Notes: generated by a model not told the origin, from the letters alone. A stretch of 9,343 nucleotides of DNA from Frankia sp. (GCA_019689615.1 JADGHD010000157.1:1-9343); one strand, 5' to 3'; positions 1 to 5,620 are shown, numbered from the stretch's first letter. Made by a program: numbers and translations.

Positions 1-23
1 GGGGGGGGGGGGGGGGGGGGGGG
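1..23. repeat. Run of 23 G at window edge
   Basis: The first 23 bases are all G, followed by about 40 bases made only of G and C. It coincides with the place where the ygfZ frame loses recognisable protein sequence. It looks more like a sequence-end artefact, such as a dark-cycle poly-G or a collapsed GC-rich end, than biology. Confidence 0.8.
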
Positions 24-1238
24 CGCGCCGGGGCCCGCGCGGGGGGGGCGCGGGCGGGCCGGGCGCTGCGGCCGGAACGGGCCGGAGCCCGGGTCGATCT
101 GGGCGGCCACCTCGTGCCCGTCCGGGTCGCTGACCACCAGCGCCGCGTCGTCCGGCACCGAGCGCCTCACCATCGCCAGCGCCACCGGGCCCAGCTCCGC
201 GTGCATCCGCGAGGTGCCGACGTAGCCGACCTGCCGGCCGGCGGCGGTCACCGGCGAGCCCGGCGCCGCGAGCGCCCCGTCCAGGTGCAGCCGGACCAGC
301 CGGCGCGGCGGCCGGCCCAGGTTGTGCACCCGGGCGACCGTCTCCTGGCCGCGGTAGCAGCCCTTGTCCAGGTGCACCGCGTCGGCCAGCCAGGACGTCT
401 CGTGCGGGATCGTCCGGTGGTCGCTGTCCACGCCGAGCCGCGCGCGCCCGTCGGCGATCCTGGCCGCCTCGAACGCGTCCACCCCGCCCGGCGTGATCCC
501 CGCGGCCAGCAGCCGCTCGGCAAGGCTGACCAGCTCGGACCGCTCGACCAGCAGGTCGACGCCGTACGGCAGCCGGCGGGCGAGCACGCCGGGCCCGAAC
601 CGCGCCAGCGGGTAGCGCCCGCCTTCCGCGCCGGTCCCGCCGCGGGCCGCCAGCTCCGCCGCGGAGACGGGCTCGGCCAACCAGTGCGCCGGCACGTCGC
701 CGCCGGCCGCCTCGTCGCCGAGGGCGCCGGCGAGCAGCTCGGCCGCCCGCGGGCCCAGCAGCGCCAGCACGGCCGTGCGGTCGGTGACGTCCGCCGGCTC
801 GACCCGCAGCAGGAACCGCATCGACTCCAGGAAGGCCAGTAGCGCGCCCGCCCTGCCCGGCTCGACGTCCAGCCAGGTGGCCTCGCCGTCGTCGGCGACG
901 AACAGGTGGTGCTCGACGTGCCCGTGCGGGGAGAGCAGCAGGGCCTCGGTGCCCCACATCGGCCGCAGCTCGCTCAGGTGCTGCGAGGCCAGGCTGTGCA
1001 GCCAGCCAAGCCGGTCCGGCCCGCCGACCCGGACCACGCCGCGGTGCGACCGGTCCACCAGCACCGCGTCGGTCTGGGCGCGGCGCTGCTCGCGCAGCGG
1101 GTCGCCGTAGTGCGCGGCTACCCCGGCGTCCGGCGGGGAGGCGGCGACGGCGCCCGGCAGGTCCAGCAGCGGCGAGCGGTAGCCGGAGTCCGTGCTCACG
1201 GCGGTGTCCCCGGTGGGGGTGGTGCTGGCAGCGCTCAT
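1..1238 (-). CDS. ygfZ: YgfZ/GcvT-type folate-binding protein, 3' end not in window
   Basis: Reading the minus strand from the ATG at 1238 gives an open frame of 412 codons with no stop before the window edge, so the C-terminus is partial. The family binds folate in a GcvT-like fold and helps maintain or repair iron-sulfur clusters in the cytoplasm. The diagnostic YgfZ signature KGCYRGQE lies at residues 292-299, with the conserved cysteine at 294. It is preceded by a segment around residues 256-290 typical of the family (FEAARIADGR, then IPHETSW). An N-terminal GcvT-like part (about 62-170) reads DRSHRGVVRVGGPDR. The last ~30 visible residues are Pro/Arg-rich and merge into a poly-C (poly-Pro) run that may be artefact. 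The start lies 8 bases after the stop of the Fur-type gene, so the two are probably one operon. The ribosome site (GGCGG) is weak, and a GTG at codon 14 is an alternative start. The family call is firm. Confidence 0.9.
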   Translation of the reverse strand, partial: MSAASTTPTGDTAVSTDSGYRSPLLDLPGAVAASPPDAGVAAHYGDPLREQRRAQTDAVLVDRSHRGVVRVGGPDRLGWLHSLASQHLSELRPMWGTEALLLSPHGHVEHHLFVADDGEATWLDVEPGRAGALLAFLESMRFLLRVEPADVTDRTAVLALLGPRAAELLAGALGDEAAGGDVPAHWLAEPVSAAELAARGGTGAEGGRYPLARFGPGVLARRLPYGVDLLVERSELVSLAERLLAAGITPGGVDAFEAARIADGRARLGVDSDHRTIPHETSWLADAVHLDKGCYRGQETVARVHNLGRPPRRLVRLHLDGALAAPGSPVTAAGRQVGYVGTSRMHAELGPVALAMVRRSVPDDAALVVSDPDGHEVAAQIDPGSGPFRPQRPARPRPPRAGPGAPPPPPPP

Positions 1239-1246
1239 GTCGGTAG

Positions 1247-1774
1247 TCAACCGCCGGCGCGGGCGGAACAGTCCGCGCACCGCCCGGCGAGCGCGACGTG
1301 GTCGACGTCCACGGTGAAGCCGAAGTCCGCGCGCAGCGCCTCGACGACGCCGGACAGCCGGTCCTGGGAGATCTCGCTGACCGTGCCGCAGCCGCCGCAG
1401 ACCAGGTGGATGTGCCGGTCCGGCCCGGTCACGTGGTAGGTCGGCGCGCCGTGCCCGAGGTGGGCGTGCGACACCAGGTCCAGCTCTTCCAGCAGGTCGA
1501 GCGTGCGGTAGACGGTGGAGATGTTCACCGCGGACGCGGTGCGCCGGACCTCGTTGACGATCGCCTCGGGGGTGGCGTGCCCCAGCCGGGCGACCGCCTC
1601 CAGCACGAGCTGGCGCTGCGCCGTCAGCCGGTAGCCGTGCGCGCGCAGCCGTTCCTGCCACCCCTCCCGGTCGAACCGTGCGGTGTGCCGGTCGGTGCGC
1701 ACGGCGTCGGTGGTGTCGGGAGCGGGCTGTCTGGGCTGGTCGGCAACCTGGGGCGGCAGCGGGCGTGCCGTCAT
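1247..1774 (-). CDS. nur: Fur-family metalloregulator, Nur-like (nickel-responsive)
   Basis: This is a 175-residue cytoplasmic DNA-binding repressor of the Fur family. The winged-helix DNA-binding part spans about residues 39-100 (GYRLTAQRQLVLEA, then NISTVYRTLDLLEEL). The dimerisation and metal part follows. Cysteines C126/C129 and C166/C169 form the usual structural zinc site. From my recollection of Streptomyces coelicolor Nur, its Ni-site histidines 70, 72 and 126 correspond to H103, H105 and H159 here. Its M-site residues 33, 88 and 90 correspond to H66, H121 and H123, while its His86 aligns with Asp119. Family membership is certain and Nur is the best subfamily match, ahead of Zur or FurA. 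Nur represses nickel uptake and iron superoxide dismutase genes. The ATG at 1774 is chosen because a -10 element sits 7 bases upstream and no ribosome site is visible, suggesting a leaderless mRNA. There is a ~33-residue N-terminal extension relative to Nur. A GTG at codon 25 is an alternative start. ygfZ follows after 8 bases. Confidence 0.88.
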   Translation of the reverse strand: MTARPLPPQVADQPRQPAPDTTDAVRTDRHTARFDREGWQERLRAHGYRLTAQRQLVLEAVARLGHATPEAIVNEVRRTASAVNISTVYRTLDLLEELDLVSHAHLGHGAPTYHVTGPDRHIHLVCGGCGTVSEISQDRLSGVVEALRADFGFTVDVDHVALAGRCADCSARAGG

Positions 1775-1781
1775 GGTGAGC

Positions 1782-1811
1782 AGTGTATGACCGGCCACTC
1801 GCGGTGGTCCC
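1782..1811 (-). promoter_or_regulatory. Candidate leaderless promoter of the nur-like gene
   Basis: On the minus strand TACACT (1787-1782) fits the actinobacterial -10 pattern TAnnnT and is exactly 7 bases from the ATG at 1774. Transcription would therefore start on the start codon. A weak -35 (GGGACC, 1811-1806) lies 18 bases upstream. The absence of a Shine-Dalgarno motif before the ATG is consistent with this. Confidence 0.5.
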
Positions 1812-1826
1812 ATGCCGAAAAACCCG

Positions 1827-1856
1827 TTGCCGTCCGTCCGTCGACCCGCGTAGCGT
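1827..1856 (+). promoter_or_regulatory. Candidate promoter for leader peptide and gpmA
   Basis: TTGCCG (1827-1832), an 18-base spacer and TAGCGT (1851-1856) resemble a housekeeping sigma promoter. Initiation would fall near A1864, just upstream of the strong ribosome site at 1871-1880. It diverges from the nur-like promoter, with about 16 bases between the two. Confidence 0.5.
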
Positions 1857-1888
1857 CGGCGGTACACGGGAAGGGAGGTGGTCCAAAG

Positions 1889-1927
1889 TTGTGTAGTTCT
1901 TGGACTCGTGAGGTGACTGTCCGCTAG
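1889..1927 (+). CDS. Candidate 12-residue leader peptide upstream of gpmA
   Basis: A TTG at 1889 opens a 12-codon frame encoding MCSSWTREVTVR and ending at TAG 1925-1927. It is preceded by AAGGGAGGTG (1871-1880), the closest match to a perfect Shine-Dalgarno sequence in the whole window, ending 8-9 bases before the TTG. A promoter is predicted only about 8 bases further upstream, so this would be the first thing translated on the gpmA mRNA. A 9-bp inverted repeat starts on the last base of its stop codon. This promoter, strong ribosome site, tiny frame and hairpin order is that of an attenuation leader or ribosome-pausing peptide. The peptide matches no regulator I can name with confidence. 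If it is not translated, the strong ribosome site has no other obvious use, because the other nearby frames close quickly. Confidence 0.45.
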   Translation: MCSSWTREVTVR

Positions 1928-1977
1928 CCGGTCGCTCGTCCATCAGGCCGAGACACGGGAGCGATCCCGCGACCGGC
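1927..1977 (+). promoter_or_regulatory. Hairpin overlapping the leader-peptide stop codon
   Basis: GCCGGTCGC (1927-1935) pairs perfectly with GCGACCGGC (1969-1977). Inside it GGGA (1957-1960) pairs with TCCC (1965-1968), directly abutting the outer stem. The outer stem begins at the last base of the leader-peptide TAG, so a ribosome at the stop codon would block folding. No U-run follows, so it could be an attenuator, a pause site or a processed structure. Confidence 0.4.
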
Positions 1978-2187
1978 CGGCGAGTACCAGGCAGCCACCC
2001 GGCCCCCGGGCGCCGTCCTCAGTCCAGACGGCCCGTGCCGCGCGCGAGCGTCGCACGTGACCAGCCCGGGGGCCGCGCTGCTTTCTGGGCCTTCCGCTCG
2101 TCTGCCCCGTTCTCGGGCGGCGAGGTGCGCCCCGCCACGTCCGCCGGGGCTGGCCGCCGCCGGGGGCGGACGGGCAGGATCTAGGCC
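1978..2187 (+). other. Rest of the long gpmA leader
   Basis: No second good promoter and no convincing coding frame is seen here. The only structure found is an 8-bp inverted repeat CGTCCGCC (2138-2145) / GGCGGACG (2165-2172), which ends four bases before the gpmA ribosome site AGGA (2176-2179). It could influence ribosome access. If transcription begins near 1864, the gpmA mRNA carries a leader of about 324 bases, long for a glycolytic gene. Confidence 0.4.
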
Positions 2188-2928
2188 ATGCCGACCCTCG
2201 TCCTGCTCCGCCACGGCGAAAGCACCTGGAACCGCGAGAACCTGTTCACCGGCTGGGTGGACGTCGACCTGTCCGAGAAGGGGATCAAGGAGGCGACCCG
2301 CGGCGGCGAGCTGCTCCGGGAGTCCGGCGTCCTGCCCGACGTCGTGCACACCTCCGTCCTGACCCGGGCCATCCGCACCGCCTGGCTGGCGCTGGACGCC
2401 GCGGGCCGGCTGTGGATCCCGGTCCGCCGCAGCTGGCGGCTCAACGAGCGGCACTACGGCGGCCTGCAGGGCCTGAACAAGGCCGACACCCTGCAGAAGT
2501 ACGGCGAGGAGCAGTTCATGCTCTGGCGCCGGTCCTACGACGTGCCACCGCCGCCGATCGAGCCAGGCCAGCCGAGCGGCATCGACGAGCGCTACGCGAG
2601 CCTGGCTCCCGACCTGATCCCGGCGACCGAGTGCCTCAAGGACGTCGTCGCCCGGATGCTGCCCTACTGGTACGACGCGATCGTGCCCGACCTGCGCGCG
2701 GGGCTCACCGTGCTGGTCGCCGCGCACGGCAACTCGCTGCGGGCGCTGGTGAAGCACCTCGACGGGATCAGCGACGCCGACATCGCCAGACTCAACATCC
2801 CGACCGGCATCCCGCTGCGCTACGAGCTGGACGACGACCTGCGCGTCGTCAGCTCCGGCTACCTGGACCCGGACGCCGCGGAGCTGGCCGCCGCCGCCGT
2901 CGCGGCCCAGGGGAAGGCGAAGAGCTGA
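2188..2928 (+). CDS. gpmA: 2,3-bisphosphoglycerate-dependent phosphoglycerate mutase
   Basis: This 246-residue cytoplasmic enzyme interconverts 3-phosphoglycerate and 2-phosphoglycerate in glycolysis and gluconeogenesis. The histidine-phosphatase signature LLRHGEST lies at residues 6-13, with the phosphoryl-accepting H9 and R8. R60, the catalytic E87 in LNERHYGGLQG, K98 and the second catalytic H180 in AAHGNS are all present. Length and ending are those of the dPGM family. The start is supported by AGGA (2176-2179), 8 bases upstream. The Ala-rich C-terminus (about 233-243) is a common actinobacterial variation. It converges with phoU across a shared terminator. Its position before senX3/regX3 resembles gpm1 in Mycobacterium. 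It is probably constitutive, but the long leader with a small peptide frame suggests possible post-initiation control. Confidence 0.97.
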   Translation: MPTLVLLRHGESTWNRENLFTGWVDVDLSEKGIKEATRGGELLRESGVLPDVVHTSVLTRAIRTAWLALDAAGRLWIPVRRSWRLNERHYGGLQGLNKADTLQKYGEEQFMLWRRSYDVPPPPIEPGQPSGIDERYASLAPDLIPATECLKDVVARMLPYWYDAIVPDLRAGLTVLVAAHGNSLRALVKHLDGISDADIARLNIPTGIPLRYELDDDLRVVSSGYLDPDAAELAAAAVAAQGKAKS

Positions 2929-2943
2929 CCCGTGCCGTCGCCG

Positions 2944-2982
2944 GCCTCCCCCTGGCCGCCGGTCAGGCGGCCGCGGGGAGGC
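2944..2982. terminator. Two-way terminator between gpmA and phoU
   Basis: GCCTCCCC (2944-2951) pairs with GGGGAGGC (2975-2982), and GGCCGCC (2954-2960) pairs with GGCGGCC (2966-2972), around a 5-base loop. One mismatch and one G-T pair separate the two stems, giving about 16 paired positions, nearly all GC. It lies 15 bases past the gpmA stop and faces the phoU stop, so it can serve both convergent genes. It lacks a T-run on either side, as is usual in actinobacteria. Confidence 0.75.
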
Positions 2983-3060
2983 ACGCCGGCGTCGGGCCCA
3001 CCGCCGGTTGGGCGCGTGCCCGTGCCGGGCCGGCCGCGCGGTGTCGTTGCCGCTCGGTCG

Positions 3061-3699
3061 CTACTTCTCGCCGGTGACCAGGTAGATGACCCGGCGGGCG
3101 ACGGAGACGGAGTGGTCGGCGTAGCGCTCGTAGTAGCGGCCGCACAGCGTGATGTCGATCGCCGCCTCCATGCCGTGCGGCCACGGCCGCTCCAGCAGCA
3201 CGTGGAACAGCCGCCGGTGCAGCGCGTCCATCGCGTCGTCGTCGGTCTCCAGCTCGGCGGCGAGATCGGTGTCCCGGCTGGCGATCACGCTGCCGGCCTT
3301 GGCCACGATCCGCTGCGCGACCTGGCCCATCTCCAGGACCGTCCCGTGCAGCTCCGGCGGCACCGCCCGGCCCGGGTAGCGGCGGCGGGCCACCTTGGCG
3401 ACGTGCAGCGCCAGGTCGCCCATCCGCTCCAGGTCGGAGACGATGCGCATCGTGGTGATGATGGCCCGCGCGTCGGTCGCCACCGGAGCCTGCCGGGTGA
3501 GGACGTCGAAGGCCCGTTCCTCGATCTCGTTGCGCAGCAGGTCGACCGTCTCGTCGGCGCTGATCACCTGTTCGGCGAGCTGCAGGTCCGCATCGAGCAG
3601 CGCCGTTGTCGCCCGGGCCATGGCCGAGCCGACCAGGCTCGTCATCTCGACGAGGGACGCCTGGATGCCCTCGAGCTCCTCGTGGAAGGCCTCCCGCAC
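3061..3699 (-). CDS. phoU: Phosphate-signalling protein PhoU
   Basis: This 212-residue cytoplasmic all-helical protein consists of two repeated three-helix bundles. PhoU couples the Pst phosphate transporter to the sensor kinase and turns the phosphate response off when phosphate is plentiful. The first E/DxxxD metal-binding motif is DLERMGD (E91, D95) and the second is YYERYADH (E191, D195), one per repeat, as the family requires. The N-terminus MREAFHEELE closely resembles mycobacterial PhoY2. The GTG at 3699 is preferred to the further upstream in-frame ATG at 3840 because AGGAG lies 7 bases before it, the family begins there, and the longer version would read through the phoU promoter. 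It is divergent from senX3, which encodes its presumed partner, and no pst transport genes are in the window. Identification is firm. Confidence 0.97.
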   Translation of the reverse strand: MREAFHEELEGIQASLVEMTSLVGSAMARATTALLDADLQLAEQVISADETVDLLRNEIEERAFDVLTRQAPVATDARAIITTMRIVSDLERMGDLALHVAKVARRRYPGRAVPPELHGTVLEMGQVAQRIVAKAGSVIASRDTDLAAELETDDDAMDALHRRLFHVLLERPWPHGMEAAIDITLCGRYYERYADHSVSVARRVIYLVTGEK

Positions 3700-3768
3700 C
3701 GGTGGACTCCTCTTCGTCACGGGGTGGATGTCATGGCCAGCCGGGCGAGCCGGCAGATCGGCGTGATC

Positions 3769-3798
3769 ATCATATGAACCGCCGACTACAAGGTCCCC
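3769..3798 (-). promoter_or_regulatory. Candidate phoU promoter with adjacent PHO-like half site
   Basis: On the minus strand TATGAT (3774-3769) matches the -10 consensus at five of six positions. A weak -35 (GGGACC, 3797-3792) lies 17 bases upstream. GGTTCAT (3780-3774) overlaps the upstream edge of the -10 and resembles one half of a PHO box (GTTCAC-like). Transcription would begin near 3762, giving a leader of about 63 bases. Confidence 0.5.
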
Positions 3799-3941
3799 AA
3801 ACCTGGGATGCGTCGACGATGCGGCCGGCCTGTCGCGCACCGGTAAACACCGACGATAGAGGGGATGAACTCCTGGCGACGAACCCCAGTGGAGACGTCT
3901 GTAGGGCGATGAATGGGCCGGCAGGCACCTAGCATTCGGCG
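3799..3941. other. Upstream part of the phoU-senX3 control region
   Basis: No gene is supported here. TAGCAT (3930-3935) is a plausible plus-strand -10. On the minus strand GTTCGTC and GTTCATC (within 3863-3884) form a loose direct repeat with a 14-base period, weaker than the 11-base period of PHO boxes. Base composition is less GC-extreme than the flanking genes, as expected for a promoter region. Confidence 0.4.
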
Positions 3942-3985
3942 CGTGGGTGACAAGTCGGGTGACGTCGTGACAAGGTTGCTACGCT
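3942..3985 (+). promoter_or_regulatory. GTGAC repeat cluster and -10 upstream of senX3: candidate RegX3/PHO operator
   Basis: Three GTGAC copies start at 3947, 3959 and 3967. The outer two extend to GTGACAAG and are exactly 20 bases apart. Read on the minus strand, TGTCACCCACG (3952-3942) fits the Streptomyces PHO-box unit pattern GKTCAYYYRSG at all but its first base. CGTCACCCGAC (3964-3954) fits less well. TACGCT (3980-3985), a -10-like element, follows directly with no recognisable -35, as is usual for promoters activated by an OmpR-type regulator. The likely reading is autoregulation of senX3-regX3 by RegX3. Confidence 0.4.
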
Positions 3986-4098
3986 ACGCAGCGTCCGTTG
4001 ACGTGCCCGTGATCGCCCGTTGGTACGGGGCCGGCGGCTCCCGGGCCCGCCGGGCGGGCAGCGCCCGCGCGGACCGGCTCACCGGGAGTCCTGGATGA
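3943..4098 (+). CDS. Possible small leaderless ORF coupled to senX3
   Basis: A GTG at 3943 lies 7 bases after the -10-like TAGCAT (3930-3935), so an mRNA could start on it. The frame runs 51 codons and its TGA (4096-4098) overlaps the senX3 ATG as ATGA, the classic arrangement for translational coupling. Against a real gene: third-position GC is only about 80% compared with about 95% in neighbouring genes, no domain or hydrophobic segment is visible, and the frame coincides with the GTGAC operator candidate. It is reported only because of the exact start and stop geometry. Confidence 0.2.
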   Translation: MGDKSGDVVTRLLRYAASVDVPVIARWYGAGGSRARRAGSARADRLTGSPG

Positions 4099-5480
4099 CC
4101 AGCCCGCCGACGACGGACGCCCAGCCGCCAGCGGCGGCCCCGGCGCCTGGCGAGCCGGCGCAGCCGCCGCCGGGCGGCGAGCCGGAGCCGTCGCTGACCG
4201 CCGACCAGCTGCGCCAGCTCGTCGGCGCGCTGCCGTCCGGGCTCGTGGTGCTCACAGCGGACGACCAGGTCGCGCTGGTCAACCCGGCGGCCCAGACGAT
4301 GGGCGTGCTCTCGGCGGACCGCGAGCTGCCGGAGCCGGTCGCGGACCTCGTCCGGCGCACCCGAGAGGTCGGCACCGGGCTGGACGAGCAGCTGGAGCTG
4401 CCGCCGGTGCCGGAGCCCCCGCTGACCCGGCCGCGGCCCGACCAGGAGGGGCTCGCGGTGCGGGTGCGCACCCAGCCGCTCGGCTACTCCGGGCACATCG
4501 CGGTGATCCTCGACGACGTCACCGAGTCCCGCCGGGTGGAGGCGGTGCGCCGCGACTTCGTCGCCAACGTCAGCCACGAGCTCAAGACCCCGGTCGGCGC
4601 GCTGCACGTGCTCGCCGAGGCGGTGTCCGCGGCCAGCGAGGATCCGGTCGCCGTCCGCCGGTTCGCCGACCGGATGACCCGCGAGTCGGCCCGGCTCGCC
4701 CGGCTCGTCCAGGAGATCATCCATCTCTCCCGGCTGCAGGGCGCCGAGCCGTTGCCGGAGCCCAAGCCGGTCGCGGTGGCCGACGTCGTCAACGAGGCGG
4801 TCGACCGGACCCGGCTGGCCGCGCAGAGCCGTGGCATCTCGGTCGCGGTCATCGGGCGGACCGACATCGAGATGCTCGGCGATGAGGAGCAGCTGGTCAC
4901 CGCCGTGGCCAACCTGCTGGACAACGCGATCAGCTACTCGCCGCGCGGCACGCGGGTGGTGGTCGGGGTGCGGCGGGCAGGCGACCGGGTGGAGATCTCG
5001 GTGGCCGACGAGGGGATCGGCATCGCCGAGAAGGACCTGGAACGGGTCTTCGAGCGGTTCTACCGGGCCGACCCGGCGCGTTCCCGGGAGACCGGCGGCA
5101 CCGGGCTGGGCCTGGCAATCGTCAAGCACATCGTCACGAACCACGGCGGCTCGGTCCGCGTCTGGAGCGCGGAAGGCCGCGGCTCCACGTTCACCCTGCA
5201 GCTTCCGGCCCGCTGTGCCGAGAACGACCGGGAGGCCGGCCGTTCGGCTGACGGCGCGGGCGGCCAGGGTGATCATCGGGGCAGCGGCCCCGAGAGCCGC
5301 CCCGACCACGAGCCCCGGCCCGAGGACCGCAGCGGCCGCGACACCCACACAGACCACCCGCCCCCCGGTGCCGACGGCCGCCACGGCGGCCAGGACGGCC
5401 CGGGTCACCATGACATCCACGACATCCGCCATGACCACGACAGCCGTCGCGACCCGGCGGCGCGAGCGGAGACCCAGTGA
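4095..5480 (+). CDS. senX3: SenX3-type sensor histidine kinase, apparently soluble
   Basis: This 461-residue kinase phosphorylates RegX3 when phosphate is scarce. A Pro/Ala-rich N-terminus (1-33) is followed by a PAS-like sensor region (about 38-145). The HisKA domain carries the phospho-acceptor H161 in FVANVSHELKTPVGAL. The HATPase part has an N-box (LLDNA, N277), a G1 box (DEGIGI, 305-310), an F-box (FERF, 319-322) and a G2 box (GGTGLGLAIVKH, 334-345). SenX3/PhoR relatives normally begin with one or two membrane helices. None is seen here, nor in any upstream frame, so the protein should be cytoplasmic. The ATG at 4095 is well supported by GGGAG (4084-4088) with a 6-base spacer; an in-frame TTG at 4020 adds 25 residues and no helix. 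Residues 372-461 are a hydrophilic tail with ten His and many Asp, Arg and Gly, whose codons show lower third-position GC (about 85%). It faces divergent phoU and is followed by regX3. Confidence 0.93.
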   Translation: MTSPPTTDAQPPAAAPAPGEPAQPPPGGEPEPSLTADQLRQLVGALPSGLVVLTADDQVALVNPAAQTMGVLSADRELPEPVADLVRRTREVGTGLDEQLELPPVPEPPLTRPRPDQEGLAVRVRTQPLGYSGHIAVILDDVTESRRVEAVRRDFVANVSHELKTPVGALHVLAEAVSAASEDPVAVRRFADRMTRESARLARLVQEIIHLSRLQGAEPLPEPKPVAVADVVNEAVDRTRLAAQSRGISVAVIGRTDIEMLGDEEQLVTAVANLLDNAISYSPRGTRVVVGVRRAGDRVEISVADEGIGIAEKDLERVFERFYRADPARSRETGGTGLGLAIVKHIVTNHGGSVRVWSAEGRGSTFTLQLPARCAENDREAGRSADGAGGQGDHRGSGPESRPDHEPRPEDRSGRDTHTDHPPPGADGRHGGQDGPGHHDIHDIRHDHDSRRDPAARAETQ

Positions 5481-5495
5481 ACCGGTGACCGACCA

Positions 5496-5519
5496 GCGCC
5501 GGAGCGACATCTCCGGCGC
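5496..5519 (+). promoter_or_regulatory. Hairpin just after senX3
   Basis: GCGCCGGAG (5496-5504) and CTCCGGCGC (5511-5519) form a perfect 9-bp stem with a 6-base loop, starting 15 bases after the senX3 stop. It may be a partial terminator or an mRNA-stabilising structure that sets the SenX3:RegX3 ratio. Confidence 0.5.
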
Positions 5520-5521
5520 AC

Positions 5522-5537
5522 CGGCCCCGCGGGGCCG
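5522..5537. repeat. Perfect 16-bp palindrome in the senX3-regX3 gap
   Basis: CGGCCCCGCGGGGCCG reads the same on both strands. It lies 2 bases after the preceding hairpin, so the two together make a dense block of structure between the kinase and regulator genes. In such GC-rich DNA it could be chance. Confidence 0.5.
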
Positions 5538-5592
5538 CCAGGCGCGCGAGCGCACCAACCGACAACCCTGCGACACCAGAACCACGGCCCGG

Positions 5593-5620
5593 CCCGGACG
5601 GGGGAGACTCCCCGGCCGGG
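5593..5620 (+). promoter_or_regulatory. Hairpin immediately upstream of the regX3 ribosome site
   Basis: GGGGA (5601-5605) pairs with TCCCC (5609-5613) around a 3-base loop, and CCCGG (5593-5597) pairs with CCGGG (5616-5620) outside it with small internal loops. It ends 10 bases before the AAAGGGAG ribosome site (5631-5638). No promoter with a clear -10 was found in the 166-base gap, so regX3 is most likely co-transcribed with senX3. Confidence 0.4.

Noticed and set aside
114..842. 242-codon plus-strand open frame over ygfZ
   Set aside because: The minus-strand frame carries the YgfZ signature; the plus-strand product is Arg/Ala/Val-rich shadow.
1775..1867. N-terminal extension of the Fur-type protein to an ATG at 1867
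   Set aside because: It would place the -10 elements of both divergent promoters inside the coding region, and the added residues do not resemble the family.
3700..3840. PhoU starting at the upstream ATG (3840)
   Set aside because: The family N-terminus and a strong ribosome site support the GTG at 3699, and the phoU -10 lies within the extra stretch.
3863..3884. GTTCGTC / GTTCATC minus-strand pair as a PHO box
   Set aside because: The period is 14 bases rather than 11 and no promoter element sits at the right distance. The 3942-3985 cluster is the better candidate.
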